Assembly: GCF_017591425.1 (NCBI RefSeq)
Contig: NW_024467101.1
Location: 9,560,918 to 9,624,917 of the forward strand
DNA from: Ochotona curzoniae
Taxonomy: Eukaryota; Chordata; Mammalia; Lagomorpha; Ochotonidae
Direction: 5' to 3'
Length of the DNA: 64,000 nt
The position numbers and the translations under genes were made by a program. Of the stretch, positions 46,016 to 57,449 are shown in pieces (the stretch's first letter is position 1; each line of letters starts with the position of its first letter). Below the pieces are notes generated by a model. That model was not told the DNA's origin. It did not search any database and saw only the letters and a program-made list of their open reading frames with translations.

Positions 46016-46451
46016 AACAAACAACAAGAGAACATGGGAGGGGAGAGCTGAGCCAACAGTCCTGGCTGCTATGCGCGGTGAGTACCGAGCTTGACCCCAG
46101 ACACTGGCCGGAAGTCAGCCCGTTCGTTGTCTCAGGGCTCTTGTGGGTGGGCAGTGTGGGCACCCTCAGGCCACGCTCTCCTCCTGGGATCTGCTGTGGA
46201 GGAGACCCAAGTGTTGGTGGGCTGTGTCCCCATTGGGAAGCTTGACTGGGTTCTGGAGAGGAGACCGCAGGCTCATGAAGGGTGCTGGGTGCTGTGAAAG
46301 TAAGAGTCCCAGTTTCTCACTGGCTGATGTTGTGGTCCAAGCTCCTAGCAGCTCCACACTGTGTGGTCCTTAGGCAGTGCCCAGTGTGATTGTCGGTTCC
46401 TTTGGGGCCAGTTGGAGCTGCTGTCGCTCCAGCTTGCTCACATGGAGTCTT

Positions 46452-46750
46452 TTAAATTTTATTTTTTATTGCAAAGGCAGATTTTACAGATAGAGAAGGT
46501 GAGACAGAAAAAGAACGTCCATCCTCTGGTTCACTCCCCAGATGCCTGCAATAGCTGGAGCTGAGCCTCCTCCAGGCCTTACACGTGGGTACAGGGATCC
46601 AAGGACTTGAACCATCCTCCCCTGCTTTCCCAAGTAATAAGCAGGGAGCTGGATTGCAAGTGGAGCAGGCAGGACAAGAGCCAGTGCCCATGTGGGATGT
46701 GGCTGCTTGCAGGCAGAGGATGAGCCTGTTACGCCACCATGTCGGCCCCC
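46452..46750 (-). mobile_element. C-type SINE, minus strand, nearly complete
   Basis: TTTTATTGCAAAGGCAGATT, TCCTCTGGTTCACTCCCCAG, GGGATCCAAGGACTTGAACC, AGGGAGCTGGATTGCAAGTG and CCATGTGGGATG, ending in the head TGTTACGCCACCATGTCGG. Moderately diverged. Confidence 0.85.
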
Positions 46751-46967
46751 AGACAGAATCTTATATAACACCGTGCATCTGAGGCTGTGACATCCCGTCA
46801 CCTCTCACGTACTCACTCCGCTGGCGGTGAGAAACCAGAGCCACCCACACATCAGGGGGAGCGGGTTACCCTGGGACGTGAGTCACGGGGTCACCTTAGG
46901 GTTTGTACACCCACATGTGTGACTACGAATCCCAACCTTAGCCATGTGGCTCACCTTCCTTTTCTTT

Positions 46968-47245
46968 TGCTTGATGATTTAAAAAATACATATGCGTTGA
47001 GAGATAGAGATCTCCTGGTCATAGATTGGCTCTCTGAATGCCCACCGTGGCTGGACCAGGCGGAAGCCAGGAGCCGAAAACTCTGTATAGGTCTCCCAGA
47101 TGTGTGGTGGGAGCTGAGGTTCTTGAGCCATCATCTGCTGCCTCCTAGGTTACGTATGAGCAGGAAGCTGGAAGCTGGAGTGCACTCAGGATATGGGGGT
47201 GGGATGTGGGCATCCTCACCTGAGCTTTAACCACCAGCTTTCCCA
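46968..47245 (-). mobile_element. Old C-type SINE, minus strand
   Basis: GGAAGCCAGGAGCCGAAAAC, GGTCTCCCAGATGTGTGG, GAGCCATCATCTGCTGCC, GCAGGAAGCTGGAAGCTGG and TTAACCACCAGC. It lies 220 bp from another copy. Confidence 0.75.
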
Positions 47246-48424
47246 CCTCCCACTTTCTTTTTGAAAAAAAAAAAAAAAAGAGAAGAGAAAGAGGTCAAGA
47301 TCAGAGGGAAGCTCAGATTTGCCACACCATCCCCTGGGGCATTGCAGGTGAGCTGTGGCGGAAACAGATGTGGGACATGCCTAGGCTTTGGGGTTCACCT
47401 GACCTGGAAGTGATTGGGGTGTCTTGGAAACTGTGATGAAAACAGCTACTCAGAAGGGGAGGAGGGTCATGGAGTCCACAGTTTGGCAGTTCAAGGGCAG
47501 AGCAACAGCAGGAGCAGGTGTCAGAGCAAGTGGTCGCAACTTGGAACCAGGAGCAGAGGAAGGGGGCTGGGTATTCTACAGGATCCCTTTGGAGGGGATG
47601 GCCTTGACCACCCTGAACTTTAGTCTCCCCAAATGGGGATGGGAGGTTGGACATGTCCTGGGCAAGGTGGGAGGATGGGATCATATCCCTGCCTCCTGCA
47701 GGCCAAGCACCTGCTGACTTACTCATGATGCAACGGCCCACTGAGCCGTGCCATGGGCCAGGTAGTAAATCCTGGCCTTGAGAAACTTGCAGGCTGGTGG
47801 ACACAGATCTGTCCATCTGGGCGGTGAACTGGCTGAGAGCATCCAGCCTGGATAGGGGTGTGACATTCAGTGGGAGTTCCAGGGGGAAGCTGCCCCATGC
47901 ATGCCCAGGACCTTGGCAGCAAGAGAGGATGGCAAAGCTGGGGTGTGAGCCACGGCCCCCAGCAGAGATGCCTCGTAGAGCAGGTGACTTCACACTCTGC
48001 CTCCCCACCCCCACTCATTTCTCCGGGTCAGGCCCTGAGCCAAGCTTTCTTCTTGAACTTGGCTCCTGGCTTGTAACTGACATCCTCGTCTCATGGCCTC
48101 AATGTGTCAGGCCAGCTGGCTGGCTCTGTCTGCTTTCCCTCCCTTCCTCTCTCCCAGGCCCTGGGGCCTAGCAGGCCCTGCTCCGAACCTCTTTGTTTAT
48201 CCAGCTGACTGTGTGTCGAGCTGTGCCAAGCCTGTGCGTCCTTCCCAACAATCTACTCTTAACCCAGCTCACGCAGACATGAACCCACGGAGCTCTGGGT
48301 CGCTCATCTTAGCATCTCTGATCTCTGCTGCAGCCCAGACCACAAGAGGCTCACATGAGGGCCTTGAACCACTAGGCCACCTTACCTCAGACTCCCTGCT
48401 TTTTCTACCTGTCACTTAGACCAT

Positions 48425-48557
48425 CACATTGCCTTCTCAGGAGCGTTAGCAGGAAGCTGGATGGGAAGTGGAGCAGCTGGGACTTGAACCAGCGCCTGTT
48501 TGGGATGCTGGCACTACAGGGGGTAGCTTAACTGAATGAGCCACAGTGTCTGCCCTT
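48425..48557 (-). mobile_element. Truncated C-type SINE (head half), minus strand
   Basis: TTAGCAGGAAGCTGGATGGG, GGAGCAGCTGGGACTTGAACC and GTTTGGGATGCTGGC, ending with GAGCCACAGTGTCTGCCC. Confidence 0.75.
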
Positions 48558-49190
48558 TCTCAGTTTCTTGAAGCTCTCAATTAAGAAGCATCCTGTATCT
48601 CCACCCAATGACTATTTGAGCACCCATATGTTCTAGGAATGGTGCTAAGTCTGGAGAAGCACCAATAAATGCACTAAATCTACCAACATGTAAACACAAA
48701 CCAGTTGAAGCAGTCTGGAGAAGCTGGGCTCTTGTTGGGAATGGGTCAGAGTCATGAGGTCAGCATCACCAGGTCTCCACTGTGCAGGGGCAATGCACGG
48801 TCTGGGAGCACCCATCTCACATGTAAGGTGGGCAGGTCCATCTGATGGAACTCAGGTCTACCAGATGTATGGGTTACTATTTCCTCCCTGAGGCTGGTGT
48901 GAGCTTCTTTGTTTCAGCAGCACAGCCACGCATTACATAGCAGAGGAAGCCAAGTTCTTCTGGTAGACAGGCTAGGCTTTGGGCATGGCGTGTCTGCTTC
49001 CCAGGAGCTGTGAGGGAGCCCAATTCCAGGAGGTTGGTGTGGGGCTGCCTCTGCCAAGACAGGGTGTCTCTCCAGCCCTGGGTGTCCTGAAGGGTGGGTG
49101 TGGGGCACACAGCTGTTTGCTTCCAATTATTTTCATGGCACAGGGGAGATTCCTGTTGGTGCCCAGTGCACTCTCAGCATCTCTCCACTT

Positions 49191-49350
49191 GATGATGGTG
49201 GTGATGGTGACGGTGGTGATGGTGGTAGATGATGGTGGTGATGGTGATGATGATGATGATGGTAATGATGGTGGTGATGGTGGTGATGATGGTGATGGTG
49301 GTGGTGATGGTAATAATGGAGATTGTTGTGTGGGTGATGATGGTGATGGT
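49191..49350 (+). repeat. GAT/GGT trinucleotide-rich repeat, ~160 bp
   Basis: Mixed GATGGT, GATGAT and GGTGAT units. On the minus strand it reads as poly-His, an artefact. Confidence 0.95.
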
Positions 49351-49424
49351 AGGGCAAGGGTAACAGTCTAAATAATACTATCAACTAACATTTCCTTTTC
49401 CATTCTTTAGCTCATTGCCATTAG

Positions 49425-49520
49425 ATCTTTTCCCCCTGGACTGACACTGTTTGTACCCCATATCCCAGATGAGGAATCTGAGGTTACTACTGGCTTTGAA
49501 CTGAAGGACAGTGTAGGAAT
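49425..49520 (-). repeat. MIR-like fragment, minus strand
   Basis: CCCAGATGAGGAATCTGAGG followed by TGGCTTTGAACTGAAGGACAG. The pattern is that of an inverted old MIR. Confidence 0.4.
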
Positions 49521-50096
49521 GGGATCATCCTGGCCCAAATCCTCCTGGTTCTGGCAAGCATTTGGGACAGGCTTGCTCTAGCCTCTGCTACCCCCAGGAC
49601 CCAGAGCAGCTAGGTTCCTCTTTGCCTCAGCCTCTGTCCTGCTCTGACCCCGGGCCAGGCCTTAGGAGGAGCCGTCTGGGCTTCCAGCTGGGGGCTTGCT
49701 GTGCCCTTGACTTTGCCAGTCCCATGCACCGGTCCCTCCCACAGCCCACAGCTCTGGTGTGCCAAACCCCAGACTGAGTGAGTCGAGTGGGGAAAGAATC
49801 CAGTGCATATGGATGCAATTTCTCTTGGAATATATAGCAGAGGGCGCGGGACAAAGGCAGGCCCGCCTGGGCTGGGCCCCAAAACAGGCAGACGGACCAT
49901 TGCTTCCGAGATATCCCACAGCTCCCAAGAGTCAGATGAAAGGCCCATGGTTTCCAAGGGTGGGTGTTGCAGTATGCTGCAACAGTGAGCTACTGGCGTG
50001 CTGGCTCCTATGCTGGGCACACGTGGATAGGGACCGTGATGTGGAGGAATACAGTCAGGCTTGGGGAGGCTGCCCGGGCCAAGATCTTGCCATCGC

Positions 50097-50097
<1 letters not shown>

Positions 50098-50131
<34 letters not shown>
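50098..50131 (+). repeat. (TG)17 microsatellite
   Basis: Pure TG run directly 5' of a MIR-like fragment. Confidence 0.97.
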
Positions 50132-50133
<2 letters not shown>

Positions 50134-50134
50134 T

Positions 50135-50215
50135 CTCTCACTGTGTGACCCAAGTAAGCCTCTTGATTTTGCTGAGCCTCCACACTTCCTATCTGTCAAA
50201 TGGGCAAGCAGAGCT
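50135..50215 (+). repeat. MIR-like fragment
   Basis: CACTGTGTGACCCAAGTAAGCC, then CTGAGCCTCCACACTTCC and ATCTGTCAAATGGGC give a well-ordered MIR core. Confidence 0.65.
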
Positions 50216-50564
50216 AGGGAGTTCCAAGCAGAGCCAATACATCCTGTCTGCCTTTTTTTTTTTCTCACTCCATATACACCTCCAGCCTCCCCTTCCTCCC
50301 CAGTAGCAGCTCTTCCTTCTTAGTTGCAGACCATCTGTGAAGGAACACAGCGGCCGAATATAGACAAGAATGTAAAAGGCCTTTACTCAGGAATTCCTTC
50401 CTTGGGCCTTTCTCATGCCCGATGCAGAAGTATAGAGGAAGAGGGGCAGACATGGGGACAAAAAGGCATGCCATGGAGCTCACTGGAGGTTTTTATACCC
50501 CTCCTGATACGGAAGCCCCAGCAGGTCCTGCTCCGGTCCTTATTAGGTAAGGAATGCTGGGATG

Positions 50565-50757
50565 AGTCAGGAGCTTCTTCTGGGTCTTCCACATGGGCGC
50601 AGGGTCCCAAGGCTTTGGGTCATCATCTGCTACTTTCCCAGGCCACAAGCAGGGAGCTGGATGGGAAGTAGAGTAGCTGGCGCTTGAACCAGCACCTGTT
50701 TGGAATGCCAGCCAGCGCTTGCAGGTGGAGGATTAGCCAGTTGAACCATTATGCCTG
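50565..50757 (-). mobile_element. 5'-truncated C-type SINE, minus strand
   Basis: GGAGCTTCTTCTGGGTCTTCC, GGGTCCCAAGGCTTTGGG, GGCCACAAGCAGGGAGCTGG and a recognisable head. The poly-A half is absent on the 50565 side. Confidence 0.85.
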
Positions 50758-51771
50758 CAGGAGCGGGGAAGGAGGGGGGAGATCAGTATGTGCACCTTGA
50801 GCAGAGAGTAATTCTGTCTCACCGGATGTGGCGATATGACTTGTGCTAACCTGCAGAGTATAGCAGGCATGACACTGTGCCAGTCCAAGGCAATCCTCTG
50901 GAGATTTGCTTCCCATCACAAAGCCAAGCCTAGGGCTAGCCTGTTGCACGCTGAGACAGGCTGCCCCAGCTGAGGTCAGCTTCCACCTGCAGCCCAGCTG
51001 ACTGCAGACACACCAGAGATCCCAGCCGTGGTCAGAAGAACAGCCCTGCTGAGCCCAGCCCCAATGTAAATCTGATGACGTTGCTTATCTATTCAAGCCG
51101 GGGAGTTCGGTGCTCTGGTTTGTTATCCGGCAGAATCAGACGTTCTTAGGGGTGCTTGCTTGGGCAAGGAGAGTATAGTCAAGCAGAAGTGAGAGGGGAC
51201 AGCACCTTGGGAAAGAATCTTGGGGTTCAGAATCACGCTTTGGTTAGAGATACACCTGAGTACGATGCAAGTGCTCTTTGATGATGTCACTGAGTGATGT
51301 GGCTGCCTTCTTGTTGATGTCAGTACAACGTCGTGATGCTTGGCACAGTGACACTTCTCAGCACAGGTCCCTGGCTAAGGGATGCCAGGTTGCAAATCTG
51401 TGCCTCCAGCTGAGAGTAGAAATGGACAGTGCATGAGTCTCCACCAGGGTTCTGGGTCCATGGGCAGAGGGTACCCACGAGAGGCCTCCTGAGCTCCACC
51501 ATGGACAGGACTGGGTCCCTCTTCAACCCGGCCTCTCAAGAGCATGTATTTCCACCTGTCAAGGGGGCTTTGGGGCACAGCTTTCAGCTGGGGTCTTCTG
51601 AAGCTTAGGTGGACCTATTGTGTTTGACACTTAGGGTGGCTGGGTTGGAGTACAGCTCCGCGCGGTAAGTTGGGGAGCACTTGGGATTGTCCCTACTTGA
51701 CCTTACTGCACCCCATTCTTGTTCCATGAGGTTTGGTCACATGATTTTTCCTTGGTATGTTTGTCAAGTGG

Positions 51772-51809
51772 ACGTGAGCATGGGCTGGCCACGTGAGCAT
51801 GGGCTGGCC
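51772..51809 (+). repeat. Perfect 19-bp tandem duplication
   Basis: Units 51772-51790 and 51791-51809 are identical (ACGTGAGCATGGGCTGGCC). It probably arose by slippage. Confidence 0.97.
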
Positions 51810-51988
51810 ACATCCTAGTGTGCCTGGGTTTGCTTTTTCTCTCCCTCTGCCATTGCCAAGAAGGCTACATCCGGGCTGTCCTGTTGGAAGGCACAGGACC
51901 AAGTTACCCCAGTGGTCCCCAGCCAGAACCAGGCTCTACCTGGAACCAATCACCACCTGAGTCCTCCATGTAAGAGTGAAGTCAGCCA

Positions 51989-52319
51989 GGCACGGCACAG
52001 TAGCCTAGTGGATAAAGTCCTTGCCTTGCATGCATCAGGATCTCATGTGGATGCCAGTTCTAATCCCAGCAGCCCCATTTCCCATCCAGCTCCCTGCTTG
52101 TGGCCTGGGAAAGCAGTTGAAGACAGCTCAAAGCTTTGGGACACTGTGCCTGCATGGGAGACCTGAAAGAGGCTCCAGATTCCTGGCTTCGGATTGGTGC
52201 AGCTCCAGCCATTGTGGCTGCTTGGGGAGTGAATCAGCGGACGAAGGATCTTGCTCTCTGTCTCCCCTCCTTTCTGTATATCTGACTTTCCAATAAAAAA
52301 AAAATCTTAAAAAAAAAAG
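51989..52319 (+). mobile_element. Young, complete C-type SINE, plus strand, with target-site duplication
   Basis: Head GGCACAGTAGCCTAGTGG, TCTAATCCCAGC, body with TGTGGCCTGGGAAAGCAG, end TGACTTTCCAATAAAAAAAA and an A-rich tail. A 17-bp direct repeat AAGAGTRAAGTCAGCCA (51972-51988 and 52320-52336, one mismatch) flanks it. This copy gives the clearest subfamily signature in the window. Confidence 0.95.
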
Positions 52320-52599
52320 AAGAGTAAAGTCAGCCAAGACCCACAGAAGTATCTGAATGACCAAGGCACGCAGGCAGCGAGTGCTTAACCCTAGATGCTT
52401 CTGGGGGTGATGTCAGGCACATGTTTTGTGACAAAGAGGATAGCAGTGACATTGGATAGAGAGGATGAGAAAGAACCACCCTCAAGCCATATCTGGCTGT
52501 GTCTTTTTGCTGGGTGCTATGTGGGGGGCCATGAGACAACATTTTTGTTCTCTCCCCAAACCTAGTCTTTTTCCGCTGCCAAGAAGGTGTGGCATTGGT

Positions 52600-52775
52600 T
52601 TCCTGGGGCAGTGCTGAGTTGCCTGTAATTAATGGCGAGGATGTCCCAGGCGTCCCCGCCCAGCCTGCTCACCCTACCTACCTGCCTGGTGCTGATTGGA
52701 GCTTGCAAGAATTGAATAATTACATTGTTTACTGCACTAAACATGTCATTAATTAGCTTAAAGGCACTGTGCTGT
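52600..52775. promoter_or_regulatory. Candidate distal enhancer with three TAATTA cores and a forkhead site
   Basis: TAATTA at 52626-52631, 52717-52722 and 52750-52755, a forkhead-type TGTTTAC at 52726-52732, and GATTGG at 52694-52699. It is repeat-free and lies 280 bp past a young SINE. This density of homeodomain sites is typical of conserved developmental enhancers, but conservation has not been tested. Confidence 0.45.
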
Positions 52776-53369
52776 GCCCATGGGCTGTATTCCCTGTCCA
52801 GTGTCTTGGTGGCAAGTGGGCACCTGCTGGATCTGCATGAACGTGAACGTGGCCATTGCTACCCCTTCCAGAGCCTCTAAGGCTCTTTCCATTTTACAGA
52901 TGTGGATGTTGATACACAGAGAAGAAACTTTGGGACGATCGTGTAAAAATGTTGTTAAAAGATGAGCTTGTTTGGGAGAAAAAAAAATTGAAATCCATGC
53001 ATTTTTTTCTTTCTAGAGGAATATTTCTCATAGATGTTTGTAAGCTCCCTGTATGTCTAGGGCCAGGTCCGCGGGTGGGATTCCCGCACCACGCTTCCCT
53101 GGGGAACTGCAGGCCGGGTGTTTCCCATTTTTCTGACTGAGCCCGGCATTGAGTGCGAAGGAAGATGGCAGGCAGACAGCACCGTGGTCGCCGCTGACGC
53201 GTGGAGAGGATGTGCTGATAGCGGCAGAGAGAAGCTGAGCGCAGCGTCAGTGGCTGGATCTGGCTTGGGGCAGGGAGGAAGGGCCGCTGGTGGCAGGTGC
53301 ACAGCTGACTCCTATGCGTGGAGGGGCGGGGGTTTGCTTCCCTTCTCCTCCCTTCCCCCCTCCTGACGA

Positions 53370-53600
53370 GGCGGCTATTTTTAAGCCCCTCTTTTTATAG
53401 TTTCGACGTGTTCATGTCAAAGCCATCACGCAAGAAACACGTCAGGCATCCTGGCAAGCGACGCTGGGGCGGACGGAGCTGGGGCGGGGCGGGATAGGGG
53501 GGCGGTCAGTCTCGGCTTGACGTCAGAGAGGCCGGGAGGGCGGCGTGACACGGGGGCTGGGATGAGTCATTCCCTGTCCCTTTCGGCTGCTGCTCTGTTC
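53370..53600. promoter_or_regulatory. GC-rich promoter/enhancer-like island (MEF2, TATA-like, CRE, GC boxes, AP-1)
   Basis: In order: a perfect MEF2 site CTATTTTTAA (53375-53384); a minus-strand TATAAAAAG (about 53391-53399); a CRE half-site CACGTCA (about 53439); GC boxes GGGGCGGGGC (about 53481-53490); a full CRE TGACGTCA (53518-53525); and AP-1 TGAGTCA (53563-53569). CG density is unusual for this flank. It could be the start of an unannotated transcript or an inducible enhancer. Confidence 0.45.
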
Positions 53601-54079
53601 CTGGCCGGAGCTGTCTTGTTGAGAAATCCTTAGGGTTAGGGACTGTGGGTCTTGTTACAGCTAACCGGGTCATTTCATCTCCCCTTCTGAGTCCTGGGGG
53701 GCTACCCTGGCACGGAGCACCAGGAACCGGTGGTGCTGCACCCCTACCCTGTCGCCTGCAGCCTCAAGACCTCTGAACCTGGCCCCCCACGCCATGGCCA
53801 GAGATCAACTCCCACGATGCCTCCCATTTACTCCCCAGGGTCCTCAAGTTCATGTTCCCACCGTGGGAGCCTGCATTCTGCCTCCTCCTGGCACCCTCTC
53901 GTTCATGCCCTAAGCTCCAGGTGCCCTGCACTCCTGGAATGGGTGCAAGTGGGTCCCCCCTGGCTCAGATCCAGGGCCTTGATTGGGCTGAATACTGACT
54001 GTTTTATTTTTATTTTATTTTTTTAAAATACAGGTGTGTGTGTGTGGGGGGGGCAGCAAGGGGGAGGAGAGAGAGGACT

Positions 54080-54310
54080 TAAGGGAAGAGATAGAGAGAT
54101 CTTCCGTCTGTTGGCTCACTACTCATGTGGCTGTGCCAGGCTGCCTGGGTCTCCTCGGTGATTGGCAGGGGCCATCTCCTGCTGCTTTCCCAGGCGCATT
54201 TGCAGGGAGCTGGATGGGAAGTGGAGGTACCTGGTTCTTCATGCACAGAGCCGTGGTGAGCGTCCTGATTGGCCTATTAGCCCCCAGGGTCACAATGCTG
54301 GCCCCTCTCT
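54080..54310 (-). mobile_element. Old C-type SINE, minus strand
   Basis: AGATCTTCCGTCTGTTGGCTC, CTGCTGCTTTCCCAGGCGC and AGGGAGCTGGATGGGAAGTGG, ending CACAATGCTGGCCCC. A G-rich GT patch precedes it. Confidence 0.75.
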
Positions 54311-54419
54311 CTTTCTCCTCTTCTCTTTCATAAATCTATTCCGCCCCCCCGCCACCCCAGGCTACCGATGAGGAGAAACATGTTTTTCAACTCTAAGTGC
54401 TTGAAAACTCAAAACTTTG

Positions 54420-54500
54420 AAGCCAGATTGCACACGTTCATTACCTGGTGGAGCCACTGGTGTGACTTTGGGCAAGTCACTTCATCTCTCTGAGTGGTGT
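54420..54500 (+). repeat. MIR-like fragment
   Basis: AGCCACTGGTGTGACTTTGGGCAAGTCACTTCATCTCTCTGAG-type order is a clear MIR core. Confidence 0.75.
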
Positions 54501-54567
54501 GCACGGCTCTGCTCATGACGAACTTCAGCCACAGGTGTTTTTGAAGAGTGGTAAAACTCTACTTTTT

Positions 54568-54880
54568 GGGCCCGGTTGCAGTGGCATAGTGGCTACAGTC
54601 CTCACCCTGAATGTGCCGGGATCCCAAATGGGCTCCTGTTCTAATCCCCGCAGCTCCATTTCCCATCCAGCTCCCTGCTTGTGGCCTGGGAAAGCAATCA
54701 AGGACGGCCCAACACCTTGGGACCCTGCACCCACGTGGAAGACCTGGAAGAGGTTCCTATCTCTTGGCTTTGGATCAGCACAGCACTGACCATTGTGGTC
54801 ACTTGCGGAGTGAATCATCGGATGCAAGATCTTCCTCTCTGTATATCTGACTTAGCAATAATAATAATAATAATAAACTC
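54568..54880 (+). mobile_element. Young C-type SINE with (AAT)n tail, plus strand
   Basis: Complete from GGTTGCAGTGGCATAGTGGC to TATCTGACTTAGC, with an (AAT)n tail instead of poly-A. Flanking AAACTCTACTTTT and AAACTCGACTTTT form a 13-bp target-site duplication with one mismatch. Confidence 0.93.
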
Positions 54881-55177
54881 GACTTTTCAAAGATGGTTAA
54901 GACAGCATTTTCCCCCACCATGCCATCATAAAGAGGCAGTGAAGTGGGGGTGGTTTCTGGTAAGGGGGGAGCCACCTGTGTGTGATATCTGCCCCTCGTT
55001 CCCCTTGTCACAGCCCAGGTCTGGATTTTGGCTGCTCTGTGCTCCATCCTGGTCCAGCTTCTGCTCCTGTGGCTTACGTGCTTGGGTCCCTACATCTTCA
55101 TGGGATGCAAAGGCAAGTGCCTGGCCCTGTCTCAATGGTTTGTTTCCATTTGCGGGAGTAAATCAGTAAAGAGAAAC

Positions 55178-55488
55178 TCAATATTGATTTATTTGAGAGG
55201 CAGAGAGGGGGGAAGAGAGACAGGGAGGGTTGGTGGGGGGAATCTCCCATCAGCTGGTTTGCTCCCAAAATGCCTGGCAGAGCCCCTCGTTGGAGTTGGT
55301 ACTGGGGGGCACTGTCCAATTCTCTCAGGAGGCAAGCAGGAACCCTCCTTGGGAAGCTGAAAGCCATGTGGGCCCTTCTTGTTGCCCTTAAGAATCTCCA
55401 AGGTCAGGAAGCTGAGCTGGGACTCAAACCCAGCAGTCCCAATGGGAGGAGAGCGGCACGATGGTCTTAACTACTAGGCAAGCCCTAC
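55178..55488 (-). mobile_element. C-type SINE, minus strand
   Basis: TATTGATTTATTTGAGAGGC, AATCTCCCATCAGCTGGTTTG, GAAGCTGAGCTGGGACTC and TTAACTACTAGGC. The middle is partly replaced or scrambled. Confidence 0.75.
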
Positions 55489-56119
55489 TCCTTGGGTGGG
55501 TCTTTGTGCTGCCCTGGTCCAATAGTGCATGGGGCAGGTGGCACCAGGACATCTGAAGCCCATCCCACACATGCCATGTGCTCGAGCCTGCTCATCTAGA
55601 GATGCTTGCTCTTGGGACCTGGCCCAACCCCCATGTCACAGGGAGCCATGGTGCACAACCTCCTAGGGTGCCAGCTGAGCCAAGCTCCCCGCCAACAGCC
55701 CAGACTGGCTTGCCAGCTCCGTGGTGGTGATGGTGGCGGTCTGTGCCAGTTGATGCTTTGTGGAGTCAAGTTGAGCAGCTGCCCCCACCTCCCCTACCCG
55801 GCCACCTGAGCCCTGCCAGAATTAGACACCTGCATGAACTAAATGATCAGTGTTGCTTGATGTTCCTGTAGGTGAAGGGTGGTGGTCTGTGCTGGGGCCG
55901 TGGGTTAGCTGAACGAGCAGCAGATAGGACCAAGCTGTAGGAGGATCGTCCCCGAGAAGCCAGAGTGTGGTGGCTGCTGCAACCTAGCAGTAACACAGCA
56001 CAGAAAGTGCGGTGGGTTGGCGAGGGGCTCATGCAGCCATGGAATGCGTTTTCTACCTGCTTCTTCTCTGTGTGGTGGAGAGATGCCTGTGGGGCTCCAG
56101 ATCCATCCCATGGTGGCAG

Positions 56120-56122
56120 TGC

Positions 56123-56166
<44 letters not shown>
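56120..56166 (+). repeat. (GT)n microsatellite
   Basis: A long GT run flanked by GCGTGCGT and GCGTGG. Confidence 0.97.
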
Positions 56167-56167
<1 letters not shown>

Positions 56168-56489
56168 GTGGGGGGCTGGGGTCCCAGACCCTTGACCTGG
56201 AGACTTCACTTGCACCTGTTGCTCTAAGCAAGATTTCTCTAACAGTCCCAGTACAAGCCATGTCCCCTGGCCTCCTGTTTCATGGTCCCCTCTTCCGCCA
56301 CCCCCCCTCCCGGGGAAGTGGTGGGGCCAAGTGTTCAGCTGGGTCTTTGGCAAGTGAGGACCCTCCCCCACGGCCTGCGGGGAGGGGGAGGGGGAGGGGC
56401 ATGTGCTGGCACCAGCCCCTGCTTCCTGTCTGCTCGCAGCCCGCTCATCCTGCTGGGAGAGAGGCTCTGGGTGACACTGTCCCTCCCTT

Positions 56490-56620
56490 CCCTTGGCATT
56501 AATAATACTGTTAATTAAGCAGCCGGGAGCAGCACGCACGGCCTGGCGCCAGCGAGGAGGACAATGATCTGAAAGGGGAACTGAGGGATGCTTCAACAGC
56601 TTCTCATGTGAGGCTTTCAA
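56490..56620. promoter_or_regulatory. Candidate conserved element
   Basis: GGCATTAATAATACTGTTAATTAAGCAG-type AT-rich start (about 56495-56522), then GCGCCAGCG and a GACAATGATCTGAAAGG SOX-like ACAATG. Repeat-free. Confidence 0.35.
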
Positions 56621-57449
56621 AAGAGCAGCTGGAGGGAGCAGGCAGGCTGAGCGTCCAAGGCCGGGGGCGGTCGGTGGGAGAGCCCGTGCCAGCTGCCCAG
56701 CTGTGCTCCTCCCTGGCACCCCCTGCCCGCCCAGCTGGACCAGGGCTTCTCTGAAGCTCCTGGGCAGGCTGTGTGAAGCAGGCAGCCAGAGGGCACCAGC
56801 TGGTCCACACAGGCGCCCCTGAGATCCTCTGACACCTCCATTCCCTTATGCGCAGAATAGCAGGCTGAACTGAGTTGCCCCTTGCGGCCCATAGGGATGG
56901 AAAGCAGTTACTGGGACTGCTGGTTGGGAGAAGATGCTGGGGTTGATCAGTGATGTCTGCCATGAGTGCGACCTGTGGAGTGGCTCACCCCACAGTCCAT
57001 TTGCGCAGCCCATAAGTAATTCTAAAAACATGGACTTGGGGGTAGGTCTTCCGTTCTTTCAGGGTTAGCTTTCCCACCTATAAGATGGGTGCTCAGTATC
57101 CATGAGAAATTGATTTTAGGATCCCTGTGGATATCTTCCTCTTTCTCTCCCTAACCCCTAGACAGGTATGTCTTTCAATTTTAGAAAAATGTAAAAATAA
57201 CCAAAAAGTTATTTCTAGATTGGTTATAACGCTGATTGCCGTGACCATACCCGCGGCAGACATCACTAATGGATTCCAGCATGCCTGTCTATGGATTTCA
57301 AGCTTTTAAAATTTCAAGTTCATCATTCTCAAAGGAGGGCAGGGAGAGGGGCTATTTGCAAAAGGGAAAGAAAAAGCCTTCTTATTTGTGTATCCGGAAG
57401 GGCTAACAAAGTGTTACTGACTGATTGCTCTCATGCAATGGGGATGGCT

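Noticed and set aside
49133..49384. Poly-His minus-strand frame
   Set aside because: Translation of the GAT/GGT trinucleotide repeat.
51989..52060. tRNA-gene-like A and B box sequence
   Set aside because: It is the tRNA-derived head of a SINE, followed by a SINE body and A-rich tail, not a tRNA gene.
53631..53643. Two TTAGGG units (telomere-like)
   Set aside because: Two copies in one place are expected by chance; no interstitial telomere array.
55847..56719. 290-codon minus-strand frame
   Set aside because: It crosses a GT/CA microsatellite (His/Thr alternation) and has no recognised domain.
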